NCBI GenBank assembly: GCA_001464575.1
Contig: LNFE01000136.1
Span: forward strand, 1 to 33,148
Reading direction: 5' to 3'
Length of the DNA: 33,148 nucleotides
Source: Acidobacteria bacterium Ga0077553
GTDB taxonomy: Bacteria; Acidobacteriota; Terriglobia; Bryobacterales; Bryobacteraceae
Below, piece by piece: positions 24,193 through 31,702 of this stretch. The position numbers and the translations under genes were made by a program. Each line of letters begins with the position of its first letter. The stretch's first letter is position 1. The notes under the pieces were generated by a model. The model made no database searches. It had not been told where the DNA came from and saw nothing but the letters and a program-made list of their open reading frames with translations.

Positions 24193-24957
24193 TCACGGAT
24201 AGGTGACCGATTCGAGGAAGAGCCCACTGGCCGGGGCGGTCCAGGCGGCGACATCGAGTTCTTTGCCGCCACGACCCTGCAGCAGTTCTTCAAACTGCTG
24301 CAGGGTCACCTCGGCCGAGCCGACCTTTACGAGGACGCCCACGACGCGGCGGACCATGCGCCAGAGGAAATGGGAGGCTTCGAGGCGGATGGTGAGGAGG
24401 TGGTCTTCGTCGGCAATCTCCGCCGAGTCAACGACAACGATGGTGGATTCGTTGGGGCGGGAGGGATCCTTGGCGGCGAACTTTACGAAGTCGTGGCGGC
24501 CGGGGAGCAGCCGGGCGGCAGCTTGCATCGCCGGGACATCGAGGGAATCCTTGATCCACCAGACGTGACGTTTTGAGAACGCCGATTTGCGCGTGGCGAT
24601 CTGGTAGACGTAGGCGCGGGTGAGGGCGTCGTGGCGGGCGTGGAAGCGAGGCGCGGCTTCTTCGATGTGGAGGATGGCGATATCGGCTGGCAGCCGGTCG
24701 TTCCATTCGCGCTGGAGTTTGGCGAGGGACGGGAACGTCGTTCGGCGGTCGCTGGCGGGCAGTTTGATGTGCATCACCTGCCCGAGGGCATGGACGCCGG
24801 AGTCGGTGCGGCCCGCGCCCATGAGTTCGACCGGTGCGCCGAAGGAGGGTTCGATCACTTCGCGCAGAGCACCCATCACGGAACGGGCGTTACGCTGTTC
24901 CTGCCAGCCATGGTAGCGGGTGCCGTCAAATTCCAGAGTCACTTTCCAAGTTTTCAT
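24193..24957 (-). CDS. truA: tRNA pseudouridine synthase A
   Basis: This 254-residue enzyme converts uridines 38-40 in the tRNA anticodon stem to pseudouridine. The N-terminus WKVTLEFDGTRYHGWQEQRN and the catalytic motif GAGRTDSGVHALGQV, with nucleophile Asp52, are intact. Further family segments are RFHARHDALTRAYVYQI, HDFVKFAA and ASHFLWRMVRRVVGVLVKVG. The length is normal. It begins 7 nt after cheB and lacks a strong ribosome site of its own, so it is probably read through from the chemotaxis operon. Near its 3' end lies an unusual 15-bp perfect inverted repeat. Confidence 0.96.
   Translation of the reverse strand: MKTWKVTLEFDGTRYHGWQEQRNARSVMGALREVIEPSFGAPVELMGAGRTDSGVHALGQVMHIKLPASDRRTTFPSLAKLQREWNDRLPADIAILHIEEAAPRFHARHDALTRAYVYQIATRKSAFSKRHVWWIKDSLDVPAMQAAARLLPGRHDFVKFAAKDPSRPNESTIVVVDSAEIADEDHLLTIRLEASHFLWRMVRRVVGVLVKVGSAEVTLQQFEELLQGRGGKELDVAAWTAPASGLFLESVTYP
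24273..24307. repeat. 15-bp perfect inverted repeat inside truA
   Basis: GACCCTGCAGCAGTT at 24273-24287 and its exact complement AACTGCTGCAGGGTC at 24293-24307 enclose a 5-nt loop. It encodes LQQFEELLQG of TruA, so the protein can partly explain it. In RNA it would be a very stable hairpin. No T-run follows on either strand. Confidence 0.8.
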
Positions 24958-24964
24958 GAAGCCA

Positions 24965-26047
24965 TCAAGGTATGGTGGAGACCAACTCTTGATGATAGGG
25001 CCTTGGGCGGTTGGAGCGGGAGAGCCCCTGAAGCATGGCGGCGCCGATCCGTTCGAGCGGCAACACCTCGCAAGCGGCTTCGGCTTCGACGGCGGCGAGC
25101 GGCATCCCGTAGACGACGCAGGTATGTTCGTCTTGTGCGATGGTCCAGGAACCGGCGTCGCGCATTTGCCGCAGGCCGGCCGCGCCGTCCGATCCCATAC
25201 CCGTCAGGATGACGCCCAGTGCGTTCGCCCCGGCGACAGCGGCTACGGAACGGAATAGGACATCCACGGCTGGTCGCTGGTAGTGAACGGGCGGCCCTTT
25301 GCGCAACCGGACCCGGTACTCGCTGCCTTGGCGGGCCAGCACGAGATGGAGTCCGCCAGGAGCGATCAGCACGTGGCCGTCGGCGACCAGATCGCCATCT
25401 TCAGCCTCCTTCACATTGTGGACGCAACATTGATTGAGGCGCTCAGCGAAACTTCGGGAGAAAACGGGAGGAATATGCTGCACGACCACCACCCCCGGGA
25501 TGGAAGCAGGCAACTGCTGCAAGAGGCTCTCCACCGCCTGCGTCCCACCCGTCGAAGCCCCGACGGCAAAAATGCGGGAACTGGCCCGGCCCGGAGTGCC
25601 TGACTTGGCCACGGGCGATGAACTGGCCGCCGACGGGCCGCGGAACCGGGCGCCCGCCGCGCCCAGAACCTTGAGCAAAAGCTGCTGCCGGAACTCGGGG
25701 ATCTCCCGCGCCCCGGCCGGCTTGGCCAACGCTTCGACGGCCCCCAGGCGCAACGCTTCAACGACCGCCTGGGACCCGCTTTGGCACAGCGTGCTCACCA
25801 CAATCACCGGCATGGGCAACTTGGCCATGAGCTTGCCGAGAAAAGTGATGCCGTCCATCCGGGGCATTTCGATGTCGAGCGTCAAAACATCCGGACGAAG
25901 CGCCACGATCAGGTCGCGCGCCTCGTAAGGGTCGGCGGCCGAACCCACCACCTCAATGTTCGGGTCACTGGCCAGGGTCTCGGTCAACAGACGCCGCATA
26001 TTCTGCGAATCGTCGACAACCAGCACCCGGATTCGTTTGTTTACCAT
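24965..26047 (-). CDS. cheB: Chemotaxis response regulator / protein-glutamate methylesterase CheB
   Basis: This 360-residue protein has an N-terminal receiver domain with acidic pair Asp12/Asp13, phospho-acceptor Asp58 in LTLDIEMPRMDG and Lys109 in ALAKPAG. A linker of about 40 residues rich in S, P and A leads to the methylesterase domain. The catalytic triad is visible as Ser165 in AVGASTGGT, His191 in VVQHIP and Asp287 in LTGMGSDGA. It removes methyl groups from receptors (and deamidates some glutamines) when phosphorylated by CheA. It follows cheX by 44 nt, with AAGGG upstream as a modest ribosome site, and is followed directly by truA. Confidence 0.96.
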   Translation of the reverse strand: MVNKRIRVLVVDDSQNMRRLLTETLASDPNIEVVGSAADPYEARDLIVALRPDVLTLDIEMPRMDGITFLGKLMAKLPMPVIVVSTLCQSGSQAVVEALRLGAVEALAKPAGAREIPEFRQQLLLKVLGAAGARFRGPSAASSSPVAKSGTPGRASSRIFAVGASTGGTQAVESLLQQLPASIPGVVVVQHIPPVFSRSFAERLNQCCVHNVKEAEDGDLVADGHVLIAPGGLHLVLARQGSEYRVRLRKGPPVHYQRPAVDVLFRSVAAVAGANALGVILTGMGSDGAAGLRQMRDAGSWTIAQDEHTCVVYGMPLAAVEAEAACEVLPLERIGAAMLQGLSRSNRPRPYHQELVSTIP

Positions 26048-26091
26048 GAGCTTGTTTCCCTTATCCGGAGCAACGGCCTCCGTCCCGATCT

Positions 26092-26556
26092 CTACGCGGC
26101 GTGATTCAGCCGATCCCAGCTCAACGCCAGAACCATGTTTCCGTTATCGAGCTGCAGCGACCGGTGCAGGGTCGCCACCTGCGAAGGGAGTTCAGCCGCG
26201 GCGGCCAGGATTTCCGGCTTGGCCAAGTCAAACAACTCCTCCGACTCATGCTTGCTCAAAAACGAACCGCAAACCATGTTGCCCAGTTCGTTAACGACAT
26301 CGTTCATCTGCTCCTCGGTCGGAGCTTCCCCCATCGGCAAACCCAGGAAGTTCGCCGCCAGAGCCTCGGCTGTCTCCCGCGGCATGCTCATGTGCAGCAT
26401 CCCGGAGCTGGCGCCCTGAAACTCCACCTTCACCGTAACAGGCCTCTCGGGTGGATCAGCGACGACATTGCCATTCATCACATCAGTAAAAAACATCATC
26501 CCCAGCACTTCGCTGGCGGCATCGACCAGGTCCACATCAGCACAACGCGGCAGCAT
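26092..26556 (-). CDS. cheX: CheX-like chemotaxis phosphatase
   Basis: This 154-residue protein belongs to the CheC/CheX/FliY fold. It contains the phosphatase signature E-x2-N in VVNELGNMVCGSF, preceded by EAPTEEQMNDVV. A region starting VDAASEVLGMMFF opens the domain, and only one signature helix is seen, as in CheX. CheX removes phosphate from CheY and so ends the signal. The neighbouring cheY is the obvious substrate. The ATG at 26556 is chosen because GGGAGG lies 5 nt upstream. It overlaps the end of cheY by 20 nt, so the two are coupled. A TTG four codons upstream is a poorer start. Confidence 0.82.
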   Translation of the reverse strand: MLPRCADVDLVDAASEVLGMMFFTDVMNGNVVADPPERPVTVKVEFQGASSGMLHMSMPRETAEALAANFLGLPMGEAPTEEQMNDVVNELGNMVCGSFLSKHESEELFDLAKPEILAAAAELPSQVATLHRSLQLDNGNMVLALSWDRLNHAA

Positions 26557-26950
26557 AGTCCCTCCCAAGAATCTGTTCCACCTTCAGCCGGATCATCTCC
26601 GGCGCGCATGGCTTACTGATGTAACCCCGCGCTCCCAATTCCCGCAACCGCAGCACGCGCGTCTTAGTGGCGTCGGTGGAAATCACCAGCACCGGCACCT
26701 CCCGCAATCGCTCCTCCTGCTGGAGCTGCGTGACAAACTCTTCCCCGTTCATCACCGGCATATTTATGTCGGTAAATACCAGATCGATACCCGCGCCCTG
26801 TAAGTGCTCCCGCTCAAGAACCGCGATGCCTTCCTTGCCATCGCCAGCCTCGAACACCGCACTCAGGGCCAGACCAGACATCTGGAGCGTTCGCCGGATG
26901 TAGAGCCGCATCGCCGGCGCGTCATCGACAATCAATACTCGAAGTGCCAT
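26537..26950 (-). CDS. cheY: CheY-like single-domain response regulator
   Basis: This 137-residue receiver domain has acidic residues Asp9/Asp10, phospho-acceptor Asp61 in LVFTDINMPVMNGEEF, the switch Ser/Thr in VLVISTDA and the conserved Lys in GYISKPCAPE. There is no output domain, so it should bind a motor or another partner directly. It would take its phosphate from CheA and lose it through CheX, whose gene overlaps by 20 nt. The start has GAGGG about 8 nt upstream. The 77-bp gap after cheD contains a sigma-28-like motif, so cheY-cheX-cheB-truA may also have its own promoter. Confidence 0.93.
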   Translation of the reverse strand: MALRVLIVDDAPAMRLYIRRTLQMSGLALSAVFEAGDGKEGIAVLEREHLQGAGIDLVFTDINMPVMNGEEFVTQLQQEERLREVPVLVISTDATKTRVLRLRELGARGYISKPCAPEMIRLKVEQILGRDYAAALC

Positions 26951-26974
26951 ATCCAGTTTCCCTCTTACTTATCT

Positions 26975-27001
26975 TCATCGGTCAAAATCATCGATTCTTT
27001 C
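26975..27001 (-). promoter_or_regulatory. Possible sigma-28-like promoter before cheY
   Basis: On the minus strand GAAA, 15 nt, then ACCGATGA compares with the enterobacterial FliA consensus TAAA-N15-GCCGATAA (3 of 4 and 6 of 8 matches, spacing exact). It lies in the 77-bp cheD-cheY gap, about 25 nt before the cheY ATG. This is a motif match only. Confidence 0.3.
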
Positions 27002-27027
27002 GGAATAAATCCAGAAATTTCACATAC

Positions 27028-27561
27028 TTACACAGCGATCGATCCGGGTTCGGGCGACGTGACCCAAAACTCCCCCGTACCAATCGTCAACCCCAGGGTC
27101 CGGCCCTGTCCGCCGCCTACCGCCTCGCCCTCCAGCATCAGTCCATGACGCCACAGCAGCTTCCGGATGGCGAGATAGTTCTGCTTGCCAACCCCCGTCC
27201 CTTCTCCAGGAAACAAAGGGCCGCGCAGGCCAGGAATCTTCGCCCCCCCAATCATCTGCGCCCCGCCGGCGATCCGGATCAGCGTCCGTTTCGGGTCGCC
27301 TCCCAACCGGGTCATCTTGCTGAGCAGGAGTTGCAATCCGGTATCGGCAAACATCGCCGGATGCGACTCCGCCATCTCCCGGTCGAGCGACGAATCCGGC
27401 AGCTGAAAATGCAGCAGCCCGCCCACGCCTGAGCCCGGGTCATAAGCCGCCAAACCGATGCAGGAGCCCAGCGCATAAGTTACCAGGTAACTATCCCGGT
27501 CCTTACTCGTCCGGCACTCCGACACCCCAATTACAATTGCGTTCTTTCCCTTCGGTACCAT
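27028..27561 (-). CDS. cheD: Chemoreceptor glutamine deamidase CheD
   Basis: This 177-residue CheD deamidates specific glutamines of chemoreceptors to glutamate, so that CheR can methylate them. The catalytic residues have the same spacing as in characterised CheD: Thr28, Cys34 in TYALGSCIGLAAYDP and His51 in GGLLHFQLPDS. Further family segments are RIAGGAQMIGG, GVGKQNYLAIRKLL and GRTLGLTIGTGEFWV. The ATG is 1 nt after the cheR stop, with GGAG in the overlap region as ribosome site. CheD commonly works with CheC-type phosphatases. Here the only CheC/X-type protein in the cluster is CheX. Confidence 0.93.
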   Translation of the reverse strand: MVPKGKNAIVIGVSECRTSKDRDSYLVTYALGSCIGLAAYDPGSGVGGLLHFQLPDSSLDREMAESHPAMFADTGLQLLLSKMTRLGGDPKRTLIRIAGGAQMIGGAKIPGLRGPLFPGEGTGVGKQNYLAIRKLLWRHGLMLEGEAVGGGQGRTLGLTIGTGEFWVTSPEPGSIAV

Positions 27562-27562
27562 G

Positions 27563-28447
27563 TTAGCTCCTCTCGATTCCTCCTGGCGGTTGACCGCCGC
27601 CGGCCAGCCGGTATACGGACGGCTTTATGTAATCCAATTGCGAGGCCAGCCCGTTTAGACTTTCGGCGTGGCCAACAAACAAGTAACCACCCGGCTCGAG
27701 GCGCCCGCGTATCTGGTTCACCACCAAGCCCCGCGTCGCCGAGTTAAAGTAAATCATCACGTTACGGCAGAACACCGCGGGAAAAGGCCCAATGGGCGGC
27801 AACGGCTCAATCAGGTTCAGCCGCCGGAACTCTACCATCCGGCCCACCTCGGGCTTGATCCGGAAGTGACCCTGCCACTTGCCCTCACCCCTGAGAAAGT
27901 AGCGGCGGCGCCACGCCTCCGGCAACGGGGCCAGACGCTCCTCGCGATAGACGCCCCGGCGCGCCTGATCGAGAATCGACGGGGAGATGTCGGTAGCCAG
28001 GATCCGCACTTGGCGGTAAGCGGCCTCCCCCAGCGCTTCGACCGCATACATCGCCATCGTGTATGGCTCCTCGCCCGAGGAACTGGCCGCGCACCAGACC
28101 GCAATTTCCGGCCGTTGCCGCTGCGCCAACAGCACCTCTTGCTGCCAGAATTCAAAGTGACTGGCCTCGCGCAGGAAATTGGTATGGTTCGTCGTCAGAC
28201 AGTCGATGAACTCGAGCATCGCGGGACCATTCGGGTCCCGCTTGACGTGTTGCATGTACTCGTGGAGCGAGGCGAATCCGCCTCGCCGCATGGGCTCGGC
28301 CAGCCGTAGGGTCACCAGCGACTCCTTGCCGGCGCGAAGCTCAATACCAAGCCGCTGCTGGACTAGGGCACAGATGTCCCGGAACTCGGCCTCAGGAATG
28401 CCGGCCGGACTCCGCAGCTCCAGTCCGGCTGCCTCAGGCAGCGGCAT
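27563..28447 (-). CDS. cheR: Chemotaxis protein methyltransferase CheR
   Basis: This 294-residue protein has the N-terminal CheR helical domain (FRDICALVQQRLGIEL) and the AdoMet-dependent methyltransferase domain. Motifs include TTNHTNFLREASHFEF, AASSSGEEPYTMAMY (cofactor loop, about 118-132), ILATDISPSILDQARRGVY, VFCRNVMIYF and GYLFVGHAESL. It methylates glutamates of chemoreceptors during adaptation, opposing CheB. It overlaps the cheA end by 14 nt. No C-terminal receptor-tethering or TPR extension is present. Confidence 0.95.
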   Translation of the reverse strand: MPLPEAAGLELRSPAGIPEAEFRDICALVQQRLGIELRAGKESLVTLRLAEPMRRGGFASLHEYMQHVKRDPNGPAMLEFIDCLTTNHTNFLREASHFEFWQQEVLLAQRQRPEIAVWCAASSSGEEPYTMAMYAVEALGEAAYRQVRILATDISPSILDQARRGVYREERLAPLPEAWRRRYFLRGEGKWQGHFRIKPEVGRMVEFRRLNLIEPLPPIGPFPAVFCRNVMIYFNSATRGLVVNQIRGRLEPGGYLFVGHAESLNGLASQLDYIKPSVYRLAGGGQPPGGIERS

Positions 28448-30506
28448 CGTAGCTCTCCTTGGACAACATCCCCTCGAGGTCGAGAATTAAGCCCACGCAG
28501 CCATCGCCCAGGATCGCCGCCCCCGAAACGCCCGGCATGGTGCCGAGGTACTCGCCCAGGTTCTTGATCACCACCTCCTGCTTGCCCAGCAGTTCGTCTA
28601 CCAGCAGGCAGTAGCGGCGCCCTTCGAGTTCGGCGGCAATCAGGATTCCCGCGTAAGGATCGGTCGTCTCCGGGGTCCGCCCCAGCATCTGGTAAAGGCG
28701 CAGCAAAGGCACCACCCGGTCCCGGACCAGCACCACTTCCTGAGCACCGTTAACCCGGTAGATCGAATCGGCTATCGGCCGGAAGATCTCGTGGACGCAG
28801 TGCAGCGGCAGGATGTACCGCTCCCCGGCCACCCGGACGGTCAGCCCGTCAATGATGGCCAAAGTCAGCGGGAAGCGGAGCAGAAAGGTCGTCCCCGTCC
28901 CGGGCTCGGAGCGGATCTCGATCCGCCCGCGCAGCTTCTGAATCTGCTTCTTGACGACGTCCATGCCAACTCCGCGGCCGCTGACATCGGAAATTTGGTC
29001 CGCCGTCGAAAAGCCCGGCTCAAAGATCAGTTCGAGAATCTTGTCCACGGGCAGGTTGGCGTCCTCCGGGATCAAACCGCGTTCGATGGCTTTTTTGAGT
29101 ATCTTTGCCCGGTTGAGACCGCGGCCATCATCGGATACCTCAATCAAGACATTGCCCGACTGGTGCGAGGCGACCAGACGCACTTTCCCGATAGGCGGCT
29201 TGCTCGTCTGCTCCCGTTCGCCCGGGGCTTCGAGGCCATGGTCAACCGAGTTGCGGATCATGTGCATCAACGGATCGGCCAACTGCTCGACGATGGACCG
29301 GTCGAGTTCGGCATCCTCGCCGACCAGTTCCAGTTCGGCCTGCTTTCCCGACTTCTTCACCAGATCCCGGAAGGCCCGCTGCATCCGTTGGAACGTCTGC
29401 CGGATCGGAACGACCCGCAACGACATGGCAATCTTCTGCAGGTCGGTGGTGATCCGCCCTAACTGAGATAGGTTGCGTCCGAGGCGCGGCTCTCCCAGCT
29501 GCGCCAAGGAAGGATCCTGCTGCACGAGCGACTGCGCGATTACCAGTTCGCCCACCATGTCGACCAGGAAGTCGAGCTTGGCGGTCTCCACCTTCACGTG
29601 CGCGCTGTTGGCGTCGTTGGCGCGGCGCCGGGCGGCCGAGGCGTCAGCGCCGGAGGAAGAAGTTTCGAGGCCGCCCATACCCGCCGTCAACTGCTCGTCG
29701 ATCGGCGACAAGGTTGGCGCGATCATCAACCCACCACTCGCCTCCTGGACTCCCCCACCGGCCTCCACAGCCAGCGGCTCGTCGTCAGGCGGCATCATCT
29801 CGTTGCGCAGCCGCTCGAGCAGTTCCGAATTGTCCGGCAAGGCCACGGCGTTACCGCCACGATCGTCATCGAGCCGGTTGACGATCTCTCCCAGCCGGTC
29901 GGCGCAGGCCAAAACCACGTCCACCAGCGACGGCGTCGCGGGCAAGGCGCCGTTGCGGACCAGGTCGAGCAGCGTCTCCACTTCGTGAGCCAGATCGCGG
30001 GTCGAGGTTAGGTTGAAGATGCCCGCCAGGCCTTTGATCGTGTGAAAGCTGCGGAAGATGGCATGAATCGGCTCTGCGCTTTGGGGCGACTGTTCGAGCA
30101 GCAACAGCTCCTGCTCGATTGTTTCAAGGTGTTCGCGGGCTTCACTGATGAAGTCGCCGATCATCGATAGATCTTGAAAAACCTCGGCGGACCCACCGGC
30201 GGCGACACGCTGCTGCGACAGCCGGGCGGCCAGTTCGCTGTCGGCGTTCATTTGCAGCAACTCGATCTGCTCTTCGAGCAGGGCGCTGAATCCGGGTCCG
30301 GGCGAGGCAATCTGCCGGGCCAACCCTTCCGCGCAGGCTGCCGTTTCGAGCATGCCGAGGTCGGTGGCGGCCGGCACAATCCGGGCGCACAAACCAGCTA
30401 AGGTCGCCATCCTGGCGCCACCCGGCAGCCCTTCCTCTGGAGAGAAGGCAAGGGTTTCGACGATAAGAGAATCAATCCAAGTGAGGAGATCAGCTTCTAC
30501 GGACAC
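28434..30506 (-). CDS. cheA: Chemotaxis histidine kinase CheA
   Basis: This 690-residue CheA starts with about 125 residues of helical sequence unlike the usual N-terminus. The HPt domain follows, with phospho-accepting His155 in FRSFHTIKGLAGIF. Next are an acidic, low-complexity linker (about 235-300), the dimerisation helices from about residue 304 (VETAKLDFLVDMVGELVIAQ), and the ATP-binding domain with N box HMIRNSVDHGLEAPGER and G boxes VSDDGRGLN, GRGVGMDVV and GTGTTFLLRFP. The CheW-like regulatory domain runs from about residue 550 to the end. It autophosphorylates under receptor control and passes phosphate to CheY and CheB. The start is a GTG with AGGAG 7 nt upstream. The extra N-terminal segment (DSLIVETLAFSPEEG, LEEQIELLQMNADSELA) could be a degenerate second HPt-like bundle without a histidine motif. 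Confidence 0.96.
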   Translation of the reverse strand: MSVEADLLTWIDSLIVETLAFSPEEGLPGGARMATLAGLCARIVPAATDLGMLETAACAEGLARQIASPGPGFSALLEEQIELLQMNADSELAARLSQQRVAAGGSAEVFQDLSMIGDFISEAREHLETIEQELLLLEQSPQSAEPIHAIFRSFHTIKGLAGIFNLTSTRDLAHEVETLLDLVRNGALPATPSLVDVVLACADRLGEIVNRLDDDRGGNAVALPDNSELLERLRNEMMPPDDEPLAVEAGGGVQEASGGLMIAPTLSPIDEQLTAGMGGLETSSSGADASAARRRANDANSAHVKVETAKLDFLVDMVGELVIAQSLVQQDPSLAQLGEPRLGRNLSQLGRITTDLQKIAMSLRVVPIRQTFQRMQRAFRDLVKKSGKQAELELVGEDAELDRSIVEQLADPLMHMIRNSVDHGLEAPGEREQTSKPPIGKVRLVASHQSGNVLIEVSDDGRGLNRAKILKKAIERGLIPEDANLPVDKILELIFEPGFSTADQISDVSGRGVGMDVVKKQIQKLRGRIEIRSEPGTGTTFLLRFPLTLAIIDGLTVRVAGERYILPLHCVHEIFRPIADSIYRVNGAQEVVLVRDRVVPLLRLYQMLGRTPETTDPYAGILIAAELEGRRYCLLVDELLGKQEVVIKNLGEYLGTMPGVSGAAILGDGCVGLILDLEGMLSKESYDAAA

Positions 30507-30559
30507 GGCAACTCCTTGAAGTCGTTGGCAAACGGAACCAGGCTCATCAAAACCCAGAC

Positions 30560-31087
30560 CTAAAGCAGTTGCTGCAGGTCAGCTTGGGAGAGGACGCAGT
30601 CTAGATCGAGCAGGATCTTGACCTTGCCCCGGATCTTGGCCACGCCCTGTACGTATCCGGACGAGATCAGTCCGTGGCTAAAGGTCTCCGTCTTCTCAAT
30701 GTCGGAACTCTGCACCGGCATCACTTCACTGACCCCATCAACGATCACGCCGATGAGAAAGACGCTCTTGGCCATCTCTGGCTGAACGACCACGATGCAA
30801 GTACGCGCGTCGTACTCCACGCTCGGGACGCCCAGCTTCAGCCGTAGATCGATCACAGGGACGACCTTCCCGCGGAGATTGATGACGCCACGCACGTACT
30901 CGGCGGTATGCGGCACCGGGGTCACCTCCAGCATGCCAATGATCTCTTTTACCTTGGCCACCGGTACGGCGAACTCCTCTTTGCCCAAGCTGAAGATCAG
31001 ATGTTTACTCGGTCCCCGGGCGGCCCCCGGAGCGGCAGGCGGCATCCCGCTGCGAATCTCTGTAGTTGGCGCGCTCATTGTGTTCAT
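30560..31087 (-). CDS. cheW: Chemotaxis coupling protein CheW
   Basis: This 175-residue CheW scaffold links receptors to CheA. After a disordered N-terminus of about 27 residues rich in P, A and G, the CheW fold begins KHLIFSLGKEEFAVPVAKVK and EIIGMLEVTPVPHTAEYVRG. The conserved VINLRGKVVPVIDLRLKLG follows, then DGVSEVMPVQ, and the end GKVKILLDLD. The ATG at 31087 is chosen because GAGG lies 6 nt upstream. The frame is open much further but would then run antisense through the TonB-like gene. It is first of the leftward chemotaxis operon, 53 nt ahead of cheA. Confidence 0.95.
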   Translation of the reverse strand: MNTMSAPTTEIRSGMPPAAPGAARGPSKHLIFSLGKEEFAVPVAKVKEIIGMLEVTPVPHTAEYVRGVINLRGKVVPVIDLRLKLGVPSVEYDARTCIVVVQPEMAKSVFLIGVIVDGVSEVMPVQSSDIEKTETFSHGLISSGYVQGVAKIRGKVKILLDLDCVLSQADLQQLL

Positions 31088-31186
31088 GTCAGCCTCGCGA
31101 AGTTTGCTTGGGCGTCTATCGCCCGTCGAGGTGCATATCGGTAGTTCGGGCCGAGTCTGAGAAAAAAAGTGAAGCGGAATTCTCTT

Positions 31187-31213
31187 TAAAGACCTCTCTC
31201 TTCCCTCCGATAT
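31187..31213 (+). promoter_or_regulatory. Sigma-28-like promoter before the TonB_C/MCP genes
   Basis: TAAA at 31187-31190, 15 nt, then TCCGATAT at 31206-31213 matches the FliA-type consensus TAAA-N15-GCCGATAA at all four -35 bases and six of eight -10 bases. It lies about 75 nt before the ATG at 31287. A divergent ACCGATAT (minus strand, 31135-31142) faces cheW but has no matching -35. Confidence 0.45.
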
Positions 31214-31286
31214 GCCCCTTAGCGCCGGAGGAATCCCTCCTCTGGACGCCAGCCCTGAACAGGACAACTTCAGAAAAGGAATCAAG

Positions 31287-31661
31287 ATGAAATACACAAA
31301 ACCACACCGTCCCCTTGCCCTGCCCCGAGCGCTCCAACCCATCGTTTCGCTTTGTCTGCTGATCGCTTTGAGCAGCGGCCTGGCGCAAGCGGAACTCCGG
31401 GTCTCCATGTCCGAAGCGTTGAAGGCCGCCGTGAAGCGCCCCAGTCCGGCGTATAGCCCGATTGCCAAGCAAATGCGCGTGGCAGGCGATGTCGAAGTGG
31501 AGGTCAACATCACCAAAGAGGGCGATGTTGAGAACGTAAAGGTGCTTTCCGGCAATGCGCTGCTGACCGCGCCGGTTGTTAAGGCCGTCAAGGAGTGGAA
31601 GTTCAGCCCCTTCGCGAGCGAGGCCGTCACGCAGTTGAAGTTTACGTTTAAGCCGGAATAG
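31287..31661 (+). CDS. Periplasmic protein consisting of a TonB C-terminal-type domain
   Basis: This 124-residue protein has a signal peptide ([18 protein letters not shown], then ELRVSM) and one TonB_C-type domain. That domain contains [40 protein letters not shown] and [15 protein letters not shown]. Unlike energy-transducing TonB it has no uncleaved membrane anchor for ExbB/ExbD and no proline-rich spacer, so it probably floats in the periplasm rather than powering transport. The ATG at 31287 has AAGGA 7 nt upstream. Upstream in-frame starts lack one. It is followed 41 nt later by the chemoreceptor gene and is divergent from cheW, so a role beside the receptor is possible but not shown. 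Confidence 0.85.
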   Translation: MKYTKPHRPLALPRALQPIVSLCLLIALSSGLAQAELRVSMSEALKAAVKRPSPAYSPIAKQMRVAGDVEVEVNITKEGDVENVKVLSGNALLTAPVVKAVKEWKFSPFASEAVTQLKFTFKPE

Positions 31662-31702
31662 GCACGGCCTGTTTCCGATCATTATTTGAGGAGAAGAATC
31701 GC

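Noticed and set aside
31088..31630. Upstream extension of the cheW frame by about 180 codons
   Set aside because: It runs antisense through the TonB_C gene; a good ribosome site marks the start at 31087, and the remainder is a full-length CheW.
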